From Cyclobacteriaceae bacterium (GTDB taxonomy: Bacteria > Bacteroidota > Bacteroidia > Cytophagales > Cyclobacteriaceae), in assembly GCA_026129485.1 (NCBI GenBank), contig JAHCHY010000008.1:120657-184656 (forward strand): DNA of 64,000 bases, read 5' to 3'. Shown here one piece after another: positions 39,838-48,010 of this stretch; the stretch's first letter is position 1, and every line of letters starts with the position of its first letter. Under the pieces are notes generated by a model, which had not been told where the DNA came from, did no database searches, and saw nothing but the letters and a program-made list of their open reading frames with translations. A program made the position numbers and the translations under genes.

Positions 39838-41112
39838 TCACGCTGAAAGCAGGCTTTCAGCAGTTTTCAGTGTAAACTCAATGTCCTGATCACCCAACGC
39901 ATCACACACGAACCACGTTTCAAAAGCAGAAGGCGGAAGGTAAATGCCGGCCTCCAGCATGCCGTGAAAGAATTTTTTAAAGGTTTCGTTGTCGCCTGCC
40001 TTTGCAGAAGTAAAATCCGTTACCGACCCGCAGAAGTGTAAGCTGATCATCGAACCTGACTGGTTCACGATGGCTTGTGTTCCATTACGCTTAATAATCT
40101 CGCGCAAGCCGGCAGCAAGCGAAGCAGTTTTATCATTCAGTCGCTGATAAAAGGTTTTATCTTTCGCCAGAACCTGTAACGTAGCATACCCCGCAGACAT
40201 CGCCAACGGATTACCGGATAGTGTTCCTGCCTGGTACACATCGCCTGACGGTGCTATGCGCTGCATGATTTCTTTCTTTCCGCCAAAAGCGCCAACGGGC
40301 ATTCCGCCTCCGATAATTTTTCCAAACGTTGAAAGATCGGGCATGATGTTGAAATAGTGTTGCGCTCCGCCTGGCGCCAACCGGAAACCCGTCATTACTT
40401 CATCAAAGATCAGCACGGTTCCGTATTGTGTACATAACGCCCTCAGCGTTTCGAGATAGCCCGGCAAGGGCGGCACGCAGCCCATGTTTCCGGCAACGGG
40501 TTCAACAATTATGGCTGCCAGGGTTTCGCCCTGTTCAGCAAATATGCTGCGCAAGGCAGCCTCATCATTGAACGGTGCTACAATGGTATCTTTGGTAACG
40601 GCAGCAGGCACTCCGCCCGGTGCATCGAGCTTTAACGTAGCTACCCCACTCCCCGCTTTCTTCAAAAACGAATCGGCATGGCCGTGATAATGTCCTTCGA
40701 ATTTTAAAATTTTTGCCCGATTGGTATATCCACGTGCCAGACGAATGGCCGACATACACGCTTCTGTTCCGGAACTTACCATGCGGATCATCTCTACCGA
40801 AGGCACCATGCCGATGATCAGTTGCGCTACTTCGGTTTCAAGTTCGGTAGGTGTGCCATACGAAAATCCTTTACCGATTTGTTCACGTAATGCCTGCACT
40901 ACTTTTGGATGACGATGTCCCAAAATCATCGGCCCCCACGAGTTGATGTAATCGATGTATTGCCTGCCTTCTGCATCGTATAGATATGCACCTTCGGCCG
41001 ACTGCATAAAAACCGGTGTACCGCCCACTTGCTTAAAGGCACGCACGGGTGAGTTTACTCCGCCCGGAATGTATTTTTGAGCCTCGGTAAAAAGCGATTC
41101 GTTCTTCGTCAT
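39838..41112 (-). CDS. hemL: Glutamate-1-semialdehyde 2,1-aminomutase
   Basis: 424 residues, full length. YIPGGVNSPVRAFKQVGGTP opens the protein, VSSGTEACMSAIRLARGYTNRAKILKFEGHYHGH binds cofactor, FDEVMTGFRLAPGG carries the Asp, and the PLP Lys is in LSTFGKIIGGGMPVGAFGG. It converts glutamate-1-semialdehyde to 5-aminolevulinate, the second step of the C5 heme route. It is the last gene of the minus-strand heme run, 1 bp after hemB. Confidence 0.96.
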   Translation of the reverse strand: MTKNESLFTEAQKYIPGGVNSPVRAFKQVGGTPVFMQSAEGAYLYDAEGRQYIDYINSWGPMILGHRHPKVVQALREQIGKGFSYGTPTELETEVAQLIIGMVPSVEMIRMVSSGTEACMSAIRLARGYTNRAKILKFEGHYHGHADSFLKKAGSGVATLKLDAPGGVPAAVTKDTIVAPFNDEAALRSIFAEQGETLAAIIVEPVAGNMGCVPPLPGYLETLRALCTQYGTVLIFDEVMTGFRLAPGGAQHYFNIMPDLSTFGKIIGGGMPVGAFGGKKEIMQRIAPSGDVYQAGTLSGNPLAMSAGYATLQVLAKDKTFYQRLNDKTASLAAGLREIIKRNGTQAIVNQSGSMISLHFCGSVTDFTSAKAGDNETFKKFFHGMLEAGIYLPPSAFETWFVCDALGDQDIEFTLKTAESLLSA

Positions 41113-41113
41113 G

Positions 41114-42088
41114 TTATAACTTTAGTCTGGCAAAATCTTTTGCAAAATAGGTCGCGATTACATCGGCTCCTGCCCTGCGAATAGCCATCAATGATTCGAG
41201 CATGGCGTGCTGTTCGTTCAGCCAGCCGCGTTCGGCAACTGCTTTGATTTGTGCATACTCACCCGAAACCTGATAAGCCGCTACCGGCACATGCACAGTT
41301 TGCTTTACACGGTGAATAATATCCAAGTAAGCACCGGCTGGTTTTACCATCACCATATCAGCGCCTTCATCCACATCGGTTAATGCTTCTTTAACGGCTT
41401 CTGCGCTGTTGCGGAAATCCATCTGGTATGTTTTCTTATCGCCAAAACCGGGTGCGCTGTCTAACGCATCCCGAAACGGACCGTAATAACACGAAGCATA
41501 CTTGGCAGAATACGCCAAAATGCCGGTATTGATAAAGTCTTTATCATCCAATGCCTTACGGATGTATTTCACGCGGCCATCCATCATGTCGGATGGCGCG
41601 ACAACATCGGCACCGGCTTCGGCATGAGAAACCGACATGCGCATCAATACTTCTACCGTTGGATCGTTTACAATCTGATTATTTTCTACAATGCCATCGT
41701 GCCCGTAACTTGAATAGGGGTCAAGGGCTACATCGGTCATAACGATAATCGACTGATCAAAGGCTTTGATCTTACGGATAGCACGCTGCATTAATCCCTG
41801 CGGGTTAACGGCCTCTTTGCCCGTATTATCTTTTGTTTCATCGAGCGCTTTAACAAAGAGCAATACGGTTTTCAGGTTAAGCTTAACGAGTTCAGTTAAT
41901 TCTTTTTCGAGTTCGCTGATTCGGATACGCTGATAACCCGGCATGGAGGCGATCATTAAATCTTTTTCGCTGTCTTCCACGATAAACAACGGTACAATTA
42001 ATTGTTTAACGGACAACGATGTTTCGGCTACCAGATCACGCATGGTTTGGTTTATGCGAAGCCTACGGTGACGATGTGTTAATTCCAT
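41114..42088 (-). CDS. hemB: Delta-aminolevulinic acid dehydratase (porphobilinogen synthase)
   Basis: 324 residues. The Schiff-base lysines lie in ILAYSAKYASCYYGPFRDA and MVMVKPAGAYLDII. It joins two 5-aminolevulinates to porphobilinogen. The region that binds catalytic zinc through three Cys in zinc-type enzymes reads MTDVALDPYSSYGHDG here, with no Cys, so this is a zinc-independent, magnesium-type enzyme. Gaps to hemF and hemL are 1 bp each, indicating tight coupling. Confidence 0.96.
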   Translation of the reverse strand: MELTHRHRRLRINQTMRDLVAETSLSVKQLIVPLFIVEDSEKDLMIASMPGYQRIRISELEKELTELVKLNLKTVLLFVKALDETKDNTGKEAVNPQGLMQRAIRKIKAFDQSIIVMTDVALDPYSSYGHDGIVENNQIVNDPTVEVLMRMSVSHAEAGADVVAPSDMMDGRVKYIRKALDDKDFINTGILAYSAKYASCYYGPFRDALDSAPGFGDKKTYQMDFRNSAEAVKEALTDVDEGADMVMVKPAGAYLDIIHRVKQTVHVPVAAYQVSGEYAQIKAVAERGWLNEQHAMLESLMAIRRAGADVIATYFAKDFARLKL

Positions 42089-42089
42089 A

Positions 42090-42998
42090 TCAGATCCAGT
42101 TTTTCGGAGTTTGTAAAACGGTTAAAAGTTTCTCTTCGGCACTGTTCTTTTCGGGTGTATCGTGATATTCGAAGCGAACACGGGGCGGCAGACTCATCAA
42201 AATACTTTCTGTTCGGCCATTCGATTTCAGTCCGAAGATGGTTCCCCGATCGTGAATAAGGTTAAACTCAACATACCTTCCGCGCCTGATTTCCTGCCAA
42301 TGCAATTGTTGTTCTGTAAACGATTCATTCTTTCTTCGCTGCACAATCGGCAGATAGGCTTTTAAAAACGCTTCGCCATTGGCTTTTGAAAAATCAAACC
42401 AAAAATCTTTGGTGTGTGAATCATCCGCACGCAGGTAATCGTAAAAAATTCCGCCCACGCCACGGCATTCGTTGCCACGATGTTTGTTTACAAAATATTC
42501 ATCGCACTGTTGCTTAAACTTCGGATAAAAGGAAGCATCAAACGGATCGCAAGCTATCTTGAATGTTTGATGAAAGTGAACAGCATCCTCTTCCACTAAG
42601 TAATATGGGGTAAGGTCAGCGCCTCCCCCAAACCAGCTATCAACAATATTTTTTTGCGCATCGTACAATTCAAAGTAACGAAAGTTAGCATGCACCGTTG
42701 GCACATACGGATTTTTAGGATGGATAACCAATGAAATCCCGCACGCGAAAAACGACTCGCCTTTCGCGGACAACTGTTGTGCTAATGCCGGTGAAACAAC
42801 TCCGTAAACTACCGATGTGTTCACACCGCCTTTTTCAAACACATTTCCGTTTTGAATTACGCGGGTAAGTCCGCCTCCGCCCCCTTCGCGCTGCCATTCA
42901 TCACTCAAAAACTTTGCTTTGCCATCTTCATTCTCTAATGCCGTGCATATCTGCGTTTGTATATCCTGAATGAATGTTATAAAATCTTCCTTCTTCAT
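42090..42998 (-). CDS. hemF: Oxygen-dependent coproporphyrinogen III oxidase
   Basis: 302 residues. GGGGGLTRVIQNGNVFEKGGVN, the substrate-binding SWFGGGADLTPYYLVEEDAVHFHQ, and HRGNECRGVGGIFYDYL, RRGRYVEFNLIHDRGTIFGL are all family signatures. It oxidatively decarboxylates coproporphyrinogen III to protoporphyrinogen IX and requires O2, so this pathway version works aerobically. The hemE stop overlaps its start by 4 bp. Confidence 0.96.
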   Translation of the reverse strand: MKKEDFITFIQDIQTQICTALENEDGKAKFLSDEWQREGGGGGLTRVIQNGNVFEKGGVNTSVVYGVVSPALAQQLSAKGESFFACGISLVIHPKNPYVPTVHANFRYFELYDAQKNIVDSWFGGGADLTPYYLVEEDAVHFHQTFKIACDPFDASFYPKFKQQCDEYFVNKHRGNECRGVGGIFYDYLRADDSHTKDFWFDFSKANGEAFLKAYLPIVQRRKNESFTEQQLHWQEIRRGRYVEFNLIHDRGTIFGLKSNGRTESILMSLPPRVRFEYHDTPEKNSAEEKLLTVLQTPKNWI

Positions 42999-44023
42999 GT
43001 TGTTCGATAATTTTTAACAGCTTCCACAAAAGCGATGGCATTCTCAACAGGCACATTCGGTAAGATACCGTGACCAAGGTTGGCAATGTAACGTTGCGTA
43101 CCAAAGGCAGTTATCATCTTATTTACTTCTTCTGTAATAAACTTCGGTGAGGCTAACAGTTTAGTCGGGTCGAAATTTCCTTGTAAGGTGATTTTGTTTT
43201 GGGTAATCGCACGGGCTTTATCGGGCGGGATAGTCCAGTCCAGGCCCAATGCTGTGGCTCCGCTATCCAACAGGTTTTCCAGACCAAAGCCAATGTCTTT
43301 CGCAAAGAAGATTACCGGCAAACTTGTGTTTAATGCCTGAATGATTTTTTTATTGTACGGAAGCGAATAGGTTTCATAATCATCCGGACTTAATACTCCC
43401 GCCCAACTGTCGAACAACTGAATGGCATGAACACCGGCCTTTACCTTAGCTTGCAGGTATTGAATGGTTGCCTCGGTAATCTTGTTTAACAATAGGTGCG
43501 TAAGTTCAGGTTCTGCAAAGCAAAACTGCCGGGCTTTATCAAATGTTTTACTGCCTCCGCCCTCGATCAGATAACAGAAAATCGTCCACGGAGCACCGGC
43601 AAAGCCAATCAACGGAACGCTTCCGTTCAGTTCTTTTAATGTTAGCTCAATCGCTTTCATTACATAACCCAGGCGATCAGCCATATCGGTTGTAACCAAC
43701 GCTTCAATTTGTTTTTTAGTACGTATTGGGTTGGTAATCACCGGGCCTTTACCTTCTACCATCACTACCTCTACGTTCATCGCCTGCGGAATAACCAAAA
43801 TATCCGAAAACAAGATAGCTGCATCAACACCTACCTGTTTAACAGGCATAACGGTAATCTCGCAGGCAAGCTCCGGATTTTGAACGCGGTTAAAAAATTC
43901 GTGTTCAGTTTTTAACTTTCTGAAATCAGGCAAATACCTTCCTGCCTGGCGCATCATCCATACGGGCGGACGATCAACGGCTTCCCTGCGAAGGGCTTTT
44001 AATAAAAGATCATTCTTTAACAT
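42995..44023 (-). CDS. hemE: Uroporphyrinogen decarboxylase
   Basis: 342 residues. RPPVWMMRQAGRYLPDFRKL carries the substrate-binding Arg residues, then LFSDILVIPQAMN, GFAGAPWTIFCYLIEGG and IQLFDSWAGVLSP with the catalytic-region Asp, Tyr residues; GHGILPNVPVEN closes the protein. It removes four acetate carboxyls from uroporphyrinogen III to give coproporphyrinogen III. It overlaps hemD by 14 bp and hemF by 4 bp. Confidence 0.97.
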   Translation of the reverse strand: MLKNDLLLKALRREAVDRPPVWMMRQAGRYLPDFRKLKTEHEFFNRVQNPELACEITVMPVKQVGVDAAILFSDILVIPQAMNVEVVMVEGKGPVITNPIRTKKQIEALVTTDMADRLGYVMKAIELTLKELNGSVPLIGFAGAPWTIFCYLIEGGGSKTFDKARQFCFAEPELTHLLLNKITEATIQYLQAKVKAGVHAIQLFDSWAGVLSPDDYETYSLPYNKKIIQALNTSLPVIFFAKDIGFGLENLLDSGATALGLDWTIPPDKARAITQNKITLQGNFDPTKLLASPKFITEEVNKMITAFGTQRYIANLGHGILPNVPVENAIAFVEAVKNYRTT

Positions 44024-44705
44024 GGCCGGATAATAAAAAGTGTTGCGCTGCCATGCGAAGTAATTTGCAAGGATCAGGAACAGGTGAAATAATAAGCGTA
44101 TTGGTTACGGTTGCGGGAAATTCCCGCGCGGTTGTATTGCCAATACAGAAAATGCTTGTGCTGGGCGATATTGTGTTCTTCCATAAAAAGCTTTGCACGG
44201 CACTGGGGCTGAAAAATAAAACTCCGTCAAACGTTTCTGAAATTACATGAGGCGTTAGCTCAGTACGGTAAACGACTATTTTGCTTACATCAACACCATG
44301 CTGCATTAATGATTCGGGTAATTCGTTACGGTGTTTATCTCCACAGAAAAATGTTACATGCCTTGCATGACCGTTTATAATTTCCTGCGTTAACGATTTT
44401 GCACGATCAGCCGTGTACAAAACGGTTAATCCAAGATCATGCAATGCTTGCTGTGTTGCTCCGCTCAATGCTGCAATAGAAGCCTTCGAAAGGTTAATGC
44501 CTGCTTCGGCCGCAGCCTTTACCGCGCGGGCGCTGGTAAATATATAGACTTCCGTAGGTGAGATGCTCGTCAACCAATTATTCGGCTCTATTTTCTCCGT
44601 ATGAATAAAATCTATTTGCGTAAGCGCAAACCCCAGGCGCGTTGCTTCTTCCTGTGCCCCGGCAGAAAGTGTTTTGGTGGATAGTAAACGAACATCTGTG
44701 CTCAT
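44010..44705 (-). CDS. hemD: Uroporphyrinogen-III synthase
   Basis: 231 residues. HemD proteins are poorly conserved, and the call rests on weak motifs (STKTLSAGAQEEATRLGFAL, PTEVYIFTSARAVKAA, GVLFFSPSAVQSFL, STSIFCIGNTTAREF) plus position between hemC and hemE. It closes the tetrapyrrole ring and inverts ring D. The two-domain length is normal. It overlaps both neighbours (4 bp with hemC, 14 bp with hemE). Confidence 0.9.
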   Translation of the reverse strand: MSTDVRLLSTKTLSAGAQEEATRLGFALTQIDFIHTEKIEPNNWLTSISPTEVYIFTSARAVKAAAEAGINLSKASIAALSGATQQALHDLGLTVLYTADRAKSLTQEIINGHARHVTFFCGDKHRNELPESLMQHGVDVSKIVVYRTELTPHVISETFDGVLFFSPSAVQSFLWKNTISPSTSIFCIGNTTAREFPATVTNTLIISPVPDPCKLLRMAAQHFLLSGHVKE

Positions 44706-45631
44706 ACCTGAAACCCCGGGCGATTTTGAAGAATTTCTTTCAGGATAGCTGAACCGTTTTCGGTATTCAGAATTTTATGAGCTGCCTCGCTTCCGGTAAG
44801 TTGCCAGTCATCCATGTGTTGTTCAGATTCTACCCGTTCATCGCGGCTTCCATCCATGCTATGCACAGCTCCACGAAAGTGTAACGTATCATTTGTTATT
44901 TCAACCAACGCACTTATTGGCGCAGAACATCCGCCTTTCAATGCATATAAAAACTGACGCTCGGCCATCACTTCACGGTAGGTGGTTTCGTGATTCAGGT
45001 TTTTCAAAATCTGTTTCGCGTGTTTATCATTTTCACGACAAACAATGCCAATGGCGCCCTGAGCCGGTGCGGGCAGCATCCAATCCAATGGAATGGCCTG
45101 CACATACGAAAGATCCAAGCGATGCAGCGCTACTTCGGCCATTAACATACCATCCCAATCGCTTTCTAAAAACTTGGTGATGCGCGTACCGATGTTTCCA
45201 CGCACGTTCACTAATGTGTGTGAAGGATAACGCTGCAACCACTGTGCCTTGCGCCTGATGCTGCTGGTGGCCAGCGTGAAATTATTTTTGTTTTCGGGCA
45301 GGGTGCTTTTGTATAACAATACATCTTTCCAAGAAGCACGTTTCAACACAGCGGCAATGCTCAGTCCGGCTGCCGGAACAATGGGCACATCTTTCAACGA
45401 ATGCACAGCCATATCGGCTTCGTTTTTTAGCAGTGCAGTGTCTAACTCTTTGGTAAACACACCCTGCACGCCTAACTCGTAAATGGGTTTAACCAAATCC
45501 ACATCACCGGTGCTGGTAATGGAAACCAACCGGCACTCATTACCGACTTGCTGCAACTGCATGCAAACCGCATTGGCTTGCCATAACGCAAGCGGACTGG
45601 TTCGGGTGGCAATGCGGATGACAGGTTTCAT
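44702..45631 (-). CDS. hemC: Hydroxymethylbilane synthase (porphobilinogen deaminase)
   Basis: I start at the ATG at 45631 (MKPVIRIATRTSPLALWQAN), the conserved N-terminus; a TTG at 45703 would add 24 unlike residues. It joins four porphobilinogens into hydroxymethylbilane. HSLKDVP, LATSSIRRKAQW and NVRGNIGTRITKFLESDWDG are typical, and the dipyrromethane-cofactor Cys is in LKGGCSAPISALVEI. The start lies 92 bp inside the hemA frame, which is a longer overlap than elsewhere in the cluster. Confidence 0.95.
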   Translation of the reverse strand: MKPVIRIATRTSPLALWQANAVCMQLQQVGNECRLVSITSTGDVDLVKPIYELGVQGVFTKELDTALLKNEADMAVHSLKDVPIVPAAGLSIAAVLKRASWKDVLLYKSTLPENKNNFTLATSSIRRKAQWLQRYPSHTLVNVRGNIGTRITKFLESDWDGMLMAEVALHRLDLSYVQAIPLDWMLPAPAQGAIGIVCRENDKHAKQILKNLNHETTYREVMAERQFLYALKGGCSAPISALVEITNDTLHFRGAVHSMDGSRDERVESEQHMDDWQLTGSEAAHKILNTENGSAILKEILQNRPGFQV

Positions 45632-46835
45632 GCGTTTCTGATTTGTTGTAGGTGCTGTGGATAAGCCTGGCCGATGGAAAGCTGGCTTGAATGGCTTTAA
45701 CAATTGTAGCGGTGGCTTGTGCCGAATACGGTAGTACCGAACCGGATTGAAACGATTTGTGCCATTCGTTAAATGAAGAGGTTAATTCTCTTCGGGGTAA
45801 TCCGTGCCCGGCCACCGATGCCCGGGATGCCACTGAAAAGTAGTGGTGGCGTGCAGCCCATTCCATAAATTTTTCTTTATAGCTGCGGATGATCTTTTTC
45901 ACTTTCGGTATTTCGGCCAGGCGCGATTGAAGCGTGGCGTTGGTGCTCACTGAAATAGAATCGACATTTTGTAATTCAATATGCCGGAGGGTTGCCACAT
46001 CGGCCGATACGTTTTGCGGAACGGATAAATCGTACACGTGCTTTATCGAAGTATTTTTTAACAGGCTGCGTGTAATTAATGGTTGTGTAGCATGGGTAGC
46101 CACCATAACGGCATCGCTGTGCTTAAGCTGCTGTGGCAGCTTGCCAAACGATTGGTATGCAACACCTGCTTCACGTGCAACGCCAATACCCTTTACAGTA
46201 TCGCGGTTAACAAGCGTTACAACGGTGTCGGGCATAAACTTTTTCAGGTAAGTAATTACCTGTTGTGCGGTTTGCCCGGCACCCAGCACCAATACATTAT
46301 TAATACCCTTTTTATTAGCGAGCTGCTGCACGGCCGTGTACATCACCGATACCGTTCCATTCGAAAAGGAAGTAGTTGTTTTTACTTCTTTGGATGCCTG
46401 CAAACCAAAATTGAAAAGCCGTTCCAGATAGCCGTTGGTATGTCGGTGTTCCTTGGCTAACTGAAAGGCTGACTTTATTTGCGCTGTAATTTCATAATCG
46501 CCCGGTATCTGCGAATCCAGTCCGCTGGCTACTGAAAAAAAATGGTGCACGGCTTCGCTGTCTTTCTTTACATACACATACGGCATCAGCTCCTGTTGCG
46601 TCAGGCCGGTGTGCTGTTGCAGCAGGGTTAGCGGCACATACTCGCAGGGGGCAAACCCGTAAAGCTCTGTACGGTTGCAGGTTGACAGGATGAAAAAATT
46701 CTGAAAGCAGAAAATATTTGTGCGCCTGTAAAGCGCTTCGCATTGATCGGGTGTAAAGGCAAACTTACTGCGATGCGCGATGTCGGTTTTCTTGAAACTT
46801 ACTCCTATCGCAAAAAAATTGCCTTGCTCCATCAT
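45540..46835 (-). CDS. hemA: Glutamyl-tRNA reductase
   Basis: First step of the C5 heme route: it reduces glutamyl-tRNA(Glu) to glutamate-1-semialdehyde. ATG at 46835 or 46832 is likely; a GTG at 46847 is weaker. The catalytic Cys is in FILSTCNRTELYGF, then SVASGLDSQIPGDYEITAQIKSAFQLA, and the NADPH domain has VLVLGAGQTAQQVI. About 30 residues at the C-terminus (THETCHPHCHPNQ...) are Cys/His-rich, unlike GluTR tails, because they are read through the start of hemC in another frame. A TACTTTTG -7 box is at 46852-46859. Confidence 0.94.
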   Translation of the reverse strand: MMEQGNFFAIGVSFKKTDIAHRSKFAFTPDQCEALYRRTNIFCFQNFFILSTCNRTELYGFAPCEYVPLTLLQQHTGLTQQELMPYVYVKKDSEAVHHFFSVASGLDSQIPGDYEITAQIKSAFQLAKEHRHTNGYLERLFNFGLQASKEVKTTTSFSNGTVSVMYTAVQQLANKKGINNVLVLGAGQTAQQVITYLKKFMPDTVVTLVNRDTVKGIGVAREAGVAYQSFGKLPQQLKHSDAVMVATHATQPLITRSLLKNTSIKHVYDLSVPQNVSADVATLRHIELQNVDSISVSTNATLQSRLAEIPKVKKIIRSYKEKFMEWAARHHYFSVASRASVAGHGLPRRELTSSFNEWHKSFQSGSVLPYSAQATATIVKAIQASFPSARLIHSTYNKSETHETCHPHCHPNQSACVMASQCGLHAVAASR

Positions 46836-46851
46836 ATTCAAATACACAACT

Positions 46852-46859
46852 CAAAAGTA
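46852..46859 (-). promoter_or_regulatory. -7 box (TACTTTTG) of the hemA-L run
   Basis: Perfect TAnnTTTG on the minus strand, 16 nt before the hemA ATG. The PerR-type palindrome lies 67 bp upstream of it. Confidence 0.6.
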
Positions 46860-46926
46860 GGTGCGATGTCTTTCAGAAAAATATTCCAATCGGGAGAAAG
46901 GATATTGCGATCTGGCCCAACCAGTC

Positions 46927-46945
46927 ATTTATAATGATTATAAAT
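46927..46945. promoter_or_regulatory. PerR/Fur-type palindrome between hemA and hemH
   Basis: ATTTATAATGATTATAAAT is a perfect 9-1-9 palindrome. Its core TTATAATGATTATAA (46929-46943) matches the Bacillus PerR box consensus TTATAATnATTATAA at every position. It lies in the intergenic space of the divergent heme genes and overlaps the -33 region expected for hemH (whose -7-like AACCTTTG is at 46957-46964). In B. subtilis PerR controls heme biosynthesis, which agrees with the position. No Fur or PerR gene is in the window. Confidence 0.75.
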
Positions 46946-46969
46946 AACCGAATCGTAACCTTTGCATGC

Positions 46970-48010
46970 ATGAATGGTACGGCTTTGTTGCTGCTGAATT
47001 TGGGTTCGCCTGATAGTGTAAACGAAAATGATGTACGAAAATACCTGCGCGAGTTTTTAATGGATGAGCGGGTGATTGATGCACCGTATGTTATCCGGAA
47101 AATTATTGTGGAAGGATTTATTCTGCCATCACGGCCCAAACGATCTGCGGAAGCGTATGAAAAAGTATGGACGAAAGCAGGTTCGCCCTTAATTGCTATA
47201 TCGAACCGGTTTCAACATGCGCTGGAAGAAGAAGTTGATTTGCCGATGACGTTTGCCATGCGGTATGCTAATCCAACACCGGCCAATGCCCTGAAAGCGC
47301 TGGAAGCAAAATGCCCGAACATGAAGCGCATTTTAATTGCGCCTTTGTATCCGCACTATGCTATGTCATCGTACGAAACGGCTTTGCTGCATGTGCAGCG
47401 TACAATTCAAAAGCTGCGCAGCGATCTTGACGTAAAAGTGTTAAAACCGTTTTATGAAGAACCGGCTTACATTCAAAACTTAGCAGAAAGCATTAAACCG
47501 CATTTGCCTGACATCGATCATTTGCTGTTCAGCTATCACGGCTTGCCCGTACGGCATCTTAAAAAATCAGATCCTACAGGCGAGCATTGTTATCGTTGCG
47601 CTAATTGTTGCGATACGCCTTCAGTCGCGTGGAACACCTGTTACAAACACCAGGTAACGCGCACGAGTACATTAACTGCCAAAGCGTTAAATCTTTCGCG
47701 TAATCAGTACAGTGTTTCGTTTCAATCACGTTTAGGGCGTGATGAGTGGATTAAACCCTTTACGGTTGAACGATTAGAAAACTTACCAAAAGAAGGCGTG
47801 AAACGCTTAGGGATTGTGTGCCCGGCTTTTGTGGCCGATTGTTTGGAAACTTTGGAAGAGATTGCCATGGCCGGTAAAGAAATTTTTCTGGAAGCAGGTG
47901 GAGAATCACTTACGGTCATTCCCTGTCTGAACGATTCGGCACCGTGGGTAAAAACATTTGCGCAATATGTGAACAAGCACGAGAACGGGTATGCCGCCTT
48001 ATGGAATTAA
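46970..48010 (+). CDS. hemH: Ferrochelatase
   Basis: I start at 46970 because the ATG at 46934 lies inside the palindrome upstream of the -7-like AACCTTTG. TALLLLNLGSPDSVNENDVRKYLREFLMD is the family opening; FSYHGLPVRHLKKSDPTG carries the catalytic-region His, and CPAFVADCLETLEEI follows. It inserts Fe2+ into protoporphyrin IX to make heme. The segment HCYRCANCCDT holds a Cys cluster that might bind a metal centre; its spacing is not that of the C-terminal 2Fe-2S site I know in some ferrochelatases. It overlaps hemG by 10 bp. Confidence 0.95.
   Translation: MNGTALLLLNLGSPDSVNENDVRKYLREFLMDERVIDAPYVIRKIIVEGFILPSRPKRSAEAYEKVWTKAGSPLIAISNRFQHALEEEVDLPMTFAMRYANPTPANALKALEAKCPNMKRILIAPLYPHYAMSSYETALLHVQRTIQKLRSDLDVKVLKPFYEEPAYIQNLAESIKPHLPDIDHLLFSYHGLPVRHLKKSDPTGEHCYRCANCCDTPSVAWNTCYKHQVTRTSTLTAKALNLSRNQYSVSFQSRLGRDEWIKPFTVERLENLPKEGVKRLGIVCPAFVADCLETLEEIAMAGKEIFLEAGGESLTVIPCLNDSAPWVKTFAQYVNKHENGYAALWN

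Noticed and set aside
39842-39861. Hairpin GCTGAAAGC/GCTTTCAGC at the end of hemL as terminator
   Set aside because: It lies inside the last codons and has no T-run on the minus strand.
46934-46969. Upstream ATG at 46934 as the hemH start
   Set aside because: It lies within the PerR-like palindrome and upstream of the -7-like box; the family N-terminus begins at 46970.
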